A DNA stretch of 64,000 nucleotides from Cyanophora paradoxa (Eukaryota; Glaucocystophyceae; Cyanophorales; Cyanophoraceae): positions 111,172-175,171 of the forward strand of contig QPMI01000671.1 of NCBI GenBank assembly GCA_004431415.1, in the 5' to 3' direction. Shown here one piece after another: positions 58,648 through 64,000 of the stretch. Both the position numbers and the translations under genes were made by a program. Position 1 is the first letter of the stretch; each line of letters opens with the position of its first letter. The notes under the pieces were generated by a model, which did no database searches, was not told the DNA's origin, and worked only from the letters and a program-made list of their open reading frames with translations.

Positions 58648-59678
58648 CTGCCGGCGGCGCGTCAGTGAGTCGTCGAAGGGCTCGTGCTGCTTCCCGATAA
58701 GCTGAGCCGAGGCGACTGCTCCGTTGAAGGCATTGGCGAGAGCCCCGAAAGCTAAGCTAGGAAACTAAGCCAGCCCTCCACAGCCAATTCCGAGGCGAAG
58801 AGAGTTCGAACAAATCGAGTCGACCCTAGCTAGGAAACTAGGCCAACCCCTCACACGCCAATTCTGAGGCGCCGCTTAAATGCTACTGCTGAGCCTAATC
58901 GGCGATGTCGAGATCCGCCCGTAACGCTCGAGCGAGATGCGCACATTCGACCGAAACGGCTATGCGGCTGGCAGCTGGTTGCAGATATTCGAAAGCACAA
59001 AATCCTACAGGCGAGTTCGTGACTCGATCGTTATCCCGCTTTTCCGGTAAAACGACGCTGACGTGCATCGAGGAGCAACTCGCGCGCTGGGCAACGGCCT
59101 AGCTTTTGAGGCTGAACCCAGGCCTCCTTACGCTATCTGCTTTGAGAGGAAGAGAAAGACGGTGTTGCGCACCCGTAAATCCGATGCGCTGCCCACCTCG
59201 CGTTGAACAAGTCGGCGCTGGTGATAGGACCAAAAGGGCTCGGGCTCGTCATGTTGACGAGAGCTCCGGGAAGAATCGTCTCAAGCTCTAGCTCAGCTAA
59301 AGAACAAGCTTGACGTCTGAGGCGCTCCTCAAACTGGGTACAAGTGTCAGTTCCAGAAAAAAACAGAAGGCTGCCTCGCGTTCTGCAGACGTAGCTAAAG
59401 CGCTAGCTGGACGGCTTTCGGGGCGCTGCTCGTAGCTGCCCTGCCTTTATCTTTTTCGATAGTAAAAAACCACTGTAACCACTGTTAAACCACACGACGT
59501 TGGGGTACAGCTGTCGCACTCGCCGAGTCGAGGTCCTCAAGGATCGGACGGCAACGCGGCGGACTCCCGACGGCGGTGAAGGTCGGAAGAAATTAGAGCT
59601 GACGTTGCAGCCCGCCTCTGCATTCAAGCTGCAGCGGCGACCAGCCAAGGTCGCAACGCGGCAGGCGAGCGCAGAACG
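58648..59678. other. Intergenic region
   Basis: Should hold the missing 5' exon of the acidic gene and the promoter of the peroxidase gene. A roughly 35-bp segment around gctaggaaactaagccagcc is repeated (58755 and 58828). Short open frames on the plus strand (58905, 59106) show no recognisable protein. Confidence 0.5.
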
Positions 59679-62600
59679 ATGCTGAGGCCTGCTGTGCGGA
59701 GGCAGCTGTGCCTCCTGGCCCTGGCCCTCGCATTGCTGAACGCCCTAAGCCTCGCGTCCGCCGGCGCAACCTCGACGACGCCGCTCTCGGAGTACCGGCA
59801 GATAGACGGGACGCAAAACAACATTTTGGTGCGCTGTACGCGTTAGCTACACCGCCCTGCCGGCTGCCGGCTCGGGCTCGCGCGGCACGCGAGCGTTTCG
59901 AAATCGCCGGAGCTCGCCAACGCCCGCTGGACCCCGCCGTCCGGCCGCGATTGGGCGACGGCCGCCTCACGCGTTGTGTGCAGAACCCGAAGCGCGGCTC
60001 GACAGGCGACACTTTCTTCCGCCGCTTCCCCGCGTTCTACGCCGACGGCAAGGGCGAGATCCGGGCCGGCGTAAGCGCCCGCGTCATCTCGAATGAGGTA
60101 AAGACGAGCGCCGGAACGCTGCCCCGCCGCCCACGTCCGACGGCTCGGCCAGGTCTTCGGCAAGAACCACGCCCCGTTCAACAAGCAGGGCATCTCGGCT
60201 CTTATGGCAGCATGGGGTGCGCTCCCCACGCGCTCGCTCTGCCCCTTGTCCATCGGGCTTATGCTCGCCAGGCCAATTCGTCGCCCACGACGGTCCCCGC
60301 CCCGCCTCCCGTCCGCGCGCCCCGCCGCGCCGGCCGACGCGGGCGCCGCAGTGATCTTCACGGTCGGCAACGCCACCGAAGTCGTGACGATCCCGGTGCC
60401 GGCCTGCGACCCCGGCATGGACGTGCGCTCCCCCTCTCGCGGGCCCCGGCGGCCCCTCCAACGCGGACGGGGGCGGGGCAGCCCGGGTGCAAGAGCTGGA
60501 ACCTGACGATGACGCGGACGATCTGGGAGCCGTCCTCGGGGGGCAGCATCGACGAGCCCCGCATCCAGGTCAACCGCCAGACCTCCTACCTCGACGGTGC
60601 CCCCCGCCCCCCCGCCCCGCCCACCCGCCCCGCCCCCGCCGAGCCCGCCGACAGGCTCCGTGGTCTACGGCAACTCGGTGGAGCGCACGCGCCTCATCCG
60701 CACCTTCCGCGACGGTCCTCGCCGCCCCGCCGCCGCCCCCCGCGAGCCCCGTCGACGCGCCGGGGCCTCCGCTGCAGGGCTGCTGCTCTCGGACCCGACG
60801 AACGGGTGCCCCGTGAACCCGGACGGGGTGCACCAGGAGGGGCCCATCGACGCCCGCAAGCAGCGCATCACGGGGGACGCGCGCGGGAACATCAACCCGG
60901 GCCTCCTCTCGCTGCAGTGCCTCTTCGTGCTGGAGCACAATCGCTGGGCGAAGGAGCTGCTCGCCGCGAACCCGGGCTGGTCCGACGAGCGCCTCTTCCA
61001 GGAGGCCCGCGCCCGCGTCGTCGCCATCATCCAGGTGCCCCCGCCCCCTGCCCCTGACCGCCCTTCCTTCCCCCCCTCATCACCAGCCCCGCAGGTCATC
61101 ACCTACAACGAGTACCTGCCGAACCTCATCGGGGAGGGCCTCTCCCCCTACAAGGCGCGCCGCCCCGCGCCGGCGCGCCCCACCCCCGGGGGGGTCCGAG
61201 CGGGGGCCCCCGGCAGGGCTACAACCCCGAGATCGACCCCCGGACGGACCTCTTCTTCGCGATCGCGGCCTACCGGTGCCGCCGCCCTCCCCCCATCCCG
61301 TCTCCGCCCTCTGCGCGCACGCCCTCCGAGCGGGGCGCTCGGGGCGGGGCAGGTACGGGCACTCGGGGATCAACAGCGCGTACCTGCGGCTGAACCCGGA
61401 CGGGACGGCGCACCGCGCGGGGCCCCTCCTCCTCCGCGACGTCTACTTCCAGCCCGAGAAGCGCGCCCCGCCCCCGCCCCCCCCACCCACCCCACCCCCC
61501 TCCTGCCCCCCAACCCCCCACCTCACCCCCCACCCCCCCCCACCCCCCCACCCCCCCCCCCCCCACCCCCCCACCCCCCCCTCCCCCGCACCCGCACTGA
61601 CGCAGCCGGGGCCGGCAGGTACCTCGCCGACGGCGGCATCGGCGCCATCATCCGCGGCCTGGCGCGCCCTCCCGGGGCCCTCCCCCTGCGCCCCGCCCTC
61701 AACCCGCCTCCTCGCCCCCTCAGATCATGGAGCCGGAGAACGCCATCGACACGAACATGGTCACCGGTGCGCGGCCGGCGGCGGGGGCGCCCTGCCCCGC
61801 CTCCCCCCGCGCCGCGACCGACGCGCGGGCGGGGCCTGGGGGCAGACCTGCGGGACCACCTGGAGGGCCTGCGGAACGACCTGGCGGCGGTGGACGTGAT
61901 GCGGGGGCGGGACGTGGGCCTGCCGCCCTACTACGTCGCGCGGCGCCTGCTGGGCCTCTCCCCGCCGACCTCGTTCGGGGAGATCACGGAGGACGTGAAC
62001 GTGCAGGCGGCGCTGCAGGCCGTGTACGGGGACGTGCGGCAGGTGGACGCCTGGGTCGGGGGCCTCGCCGAGGCCGCCGTGCCCCCCGCCTTCGTCGGGC
62101 CCATGTTCCGCAACTCCATCAAGGAGCAGGCCCGCCGCCCCCTCGCCCCCCGCCCCGCGCCCTCCCCTCCCTCCTCTTCCTCACGCCCCGCCAGTTCGTG
62201 CGCTTCCGGGACGGGGACCGCTTTTGGTACGAGAACTACCTGCCCGAGGCGCTGCGGGGGGAGCTCGCGCGCACCACCCTCGCCGACGTCATCAAGCGCA
62301 ACCTGTCCGCCCCGCCCTCCCCCGCCCCCCGCATCCCGCCTGACGGGACCCTGCCCGCAGGCCCGACATGGGGGGCGTCCCATCGACGGTCTTCCGCGTC
62401 CCCAAGGGCGTCAACATCCTCACGGCCACCGCCGCCTCGGCCTCGGGCTCCTCCTCGTCCTCCTCGTCCTCGTCCACCGCCGCCGCCGCGTCGAACGCCA
62501 CGTCCTCCTCCTCCTCCTCCTCCTCCTCCACCACATCGTCCTCCTCGACGACGACGACGACGACGAACACGGCCGGCGTCTCCAACTCCTCCCTCTCCGT

Positions 62601-64000
62601 CAACGGCGCCCCCAGCACCTCCAAGCTCGCCACCGTCCGCCCCGCCGCCCCCTCCCTACCCCCGCCCTGCCCCGCGCCGAGCCCTCCGCGCAGTTCGAGG
62701 TGTCGCCGGGCTTCTCGATCGCGTGGGTGCCGATCGCGAGCAACGCCGGGCGCCTCGAGGTCGAGATGCGGCTCAAGGTGCGGCCCCCGCCCCGCGGCTC
62801 CGCTGCCTCGGGCGGAGGCGGCGGGGCGCAGGGGACGGGCTGGATGGGGATGGGGTTCGGGACGGGCATGGCCGGCGCCGACGTCATCCTCGCCCGCATC
62901 GCCGTGCCCCGGCCCCGCTCCTCCCCCTCGTCCCCCCGCCCCCGACGCGCGGGGCGGCAGAACTCGAACCCCGCGGTCGTCGACTGCTTCTCCTCCGGCT
63001 ACGCCCTCCCCACGCCCGACCTCAGGCAGGACGTCACCATCGTGCGCCGCCGCCCGCCCCGGCCCCCGCCCCCGCCCGCAGAGCTCACGCGAGGGCGGCG
63101 CAGGTGAGCAGCTCGCAGCAGAACGGCGAGACGCGCATCCGCTGGATCCGCCTCGCCAACACGGGCGACACCCAGGCGCGCCCCTTCCTGCCCGTGCACC
63201 CTCCCCTCCGAACTGAGCCGCGGGCAGGACAAGAGCGTGGGGCCGGGCAAGACCCCCGTCATCTTCGCGTGGTCCACCGACACGTGCGCCGCCCCGGGCC
63301 CCGCGCCCCGCGCCCCGGGCCCAGGGGCGCGCCTCGCGAGCGCCGCTGCGGCAGGGCGGAGTACGGGTACCACGGGGCGAACAAGAAGGTGCTCGCCATT
63401 GACCTCTACTCCACCGACGGCGCCGGCAGGTCCGCCCCGCCCGCCAGCCCCGCCCGCCCCGCCCCCTCCTCTCCGGCCCTCACCTGGTCCCGCCGCCTCT
63501 CCTCGCGCAGCATCGACGTCCTCTCGTCCACCACCACGTACTGTGCGCCCCGCCCCCGCGCGCCCCGCGCGCCGCGCCGGACGGGGCCCGAGGCGGCTGG
63601 GCAGCGAACGTGCACATCATGCACGGGGTGGCGATGTTCGCGGTGTGGGGCCTGCTCATCCCCTCGGCCATCTACGTCGTCCGCTTCATGCGGGCCCAGA
63701 GCTTCTGGCGCGTGACGACCACCAGCAGCCCCTCTGTGCCGGCTGAGGGGCGTGGGGCGGGGCGCAGGCTGGCGTACCACAAGGCGACGACGATGCTGGG
63801 GGCGACGATCACCTTCTCCGCCGCCGGCTCCGTCATCGCCATCTCCTCCAAGGCGCCCCCGCCCCGCCCCCCGCGCTCCGCCGCGCCGCGCCGCCGCGGG
63901 GCGCTGAGGCGGGGGCAGGGCCCGCTGCACTTCGGCATCGCCATCGCCATCGTCAGCATCCTCGTCCTCCAGGTCCCGCCCCGCAGCCGCCCGCCCCGGC
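59679..64000 (+). CDS. Secreted/membrane fusion: animal-type heme peroxidase - DOMON - cytochrome b561 (3' end beyond window)
   Basis: Twenty-six phase-consistent exons: 59679-59828, 59984-60097, 60153-60216, 60272-60292, 60352-60422, 60482-60596, 60655-60714, 60778-61034, 61095-61154, 61217-61275, 61353-61460, 61619-61661, 61724-61766, 61846-62129, 62195-62304, 62361-62634, 62694-62777, 62832-62903, 62961-63041, 63104-63175, 63228-63283, 63355-63429, 63511-63542, 63605-63707, 63768-63852 and 63919-63972; 849 residues visible. Order: signal peptide (LCLLALALALLNALSLASAG); peroxidase (about 36-520) with YRQIDGTQNNILNPKRG, distal GQFVAHD, LEHNRWAKEL, proximal YRYGHSGINS, DVMRGRDVGLPPY; Ser/Thr linker; DOMON (about 612-768) with GWMGMGFGTGMAGADV, EYGYHGANKK; then b561 helices with HGVAMFAVWGLLIPSAIY, FWLAYHKATTMLG, GPLHFGIAIAIV. 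Likely plasma-membrane or extracellular-facing oxidoreductase, by inference. Seven introns are GC-AG. Confidence 0.88.
62427..62573 (+). repeat. Trinucleotide runs encoding poly-Ser and poly-Thr linker
   Basis: tcctcctcctcc and acgacgacgacg runs encode Ser9- and Thr6-type tracts between the peroxidase and the DOMON domain, a flexible and probably O-glycosylated linker. Confidence 0.85.

Noticed and set aside
58905-59291. Two plus-strand frames of about 60 codons upstream of the peroxidase gene
   Set aside because: Short, with no splice context, no motif and no neighbouring exon support.
59829-59983. An extra small peroxidase exon around 59899-59907
   Set aside because: Direct joining of 59828 to 59984 already gives the conserved NNILNPKRGSTGDTFF segment in phase, so the extra exon is unnecessary.

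Overview
This is eukaryotic nuclear DNA. About twenty protein genes are split by many short introns (mostly 48-90 bp, GT-AG, often beginning GTGCG), lie on both strands and are separated by compact, often divergent promoters. GC content is very high in the 7.5-13.8 kb and 48-64 kb stretches; short AT-rich, repeat-laden islands separate the gene blocks. Gene content points to a flagellated, plastid-bearing member of the Archaeplastida. There is a plant-type SnRK1 kinase, a fused plant-type biotin enzyme (BIO3-BIO1), a thylakoid-lumen pentapeptide protein whose transit peptide starts MAF, a plastid-type YidD and a DnaJ-type zinc-finger protein. Ciliary or centriolar genes are also present (CEP295-like, OSCP1, LC8). 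Most tellingly, there is a nuclear, intron-rich MurA, the first committed enzyme of peptidoglycan synthesis. MurA plus a Phe-bearing transit peptide fits a glaucophyte such as Cyanophora best; this is inference, since some streptophytes also keep MurA.

Layout. 1-5 kb: SnRK1 (minus, leaves the window at the left edge), MECR-type enoyl reductase, and a proline-rich LURP-one protein. 5-14 kb: SMAP/AGD5-like ArfGAP (minus) and a huge low-complexity CEP295-like centriole protein ending in an ALMS motif. 15-24 kb: BIO3-BIO1 (minus), NUP50-like nucleoporin, a repeat-rich island, the thylakoid pentapeptide protein (minus) and TRM112. 25-34 kb: an unknown gene, a MITE, FCF2 (minus), APC4, LC8 dynein light chain (minus) and the DnaJ-type zinc-finger protein. 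34-42 kb: OSCP1 (minus), MurA, a Fanzor/TnpB-like relic (minus), repeats and YidD. 43-54 kb: a coiled-coil protein (minus), two small genes, a tandem pseudokinase (minus), a SAM-type mitochondrial carrier and the PP1 regulator NIPP1 (minus). 55-64 kb: a 362-bp duplicate of peroxidase DNA, a coiled-coil gene (minus), an unknown acidic protein (minus), and a long gene that runs off the right edge.

The most novel item is that last gene (59679 to the edge). It encodes a secretory signal, a complete animal-type (peroxidase-cyclooxygenase superfamily) heme peroxidase, a Ser/Thr linker, a DOMON domain and a cytochrome b561 transmembrane domain in one chain. This resembles DUOX in principle (a peroxidase tethered to a transmembrane electron carrier) but is built from different parts. 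Seven of its introns appear to use GC-AG borders, and a 21-nt exon carries its distal-histidine motif.

No functional cluster is evident; neighbours are housekeeping, ciliary and plastid genes, as expected for a eukaryotic chromosome. Exon coordinates were derived by hand from reading frame, splice borders and family knowledge. They are phase-checked where listed and approximate where stated.
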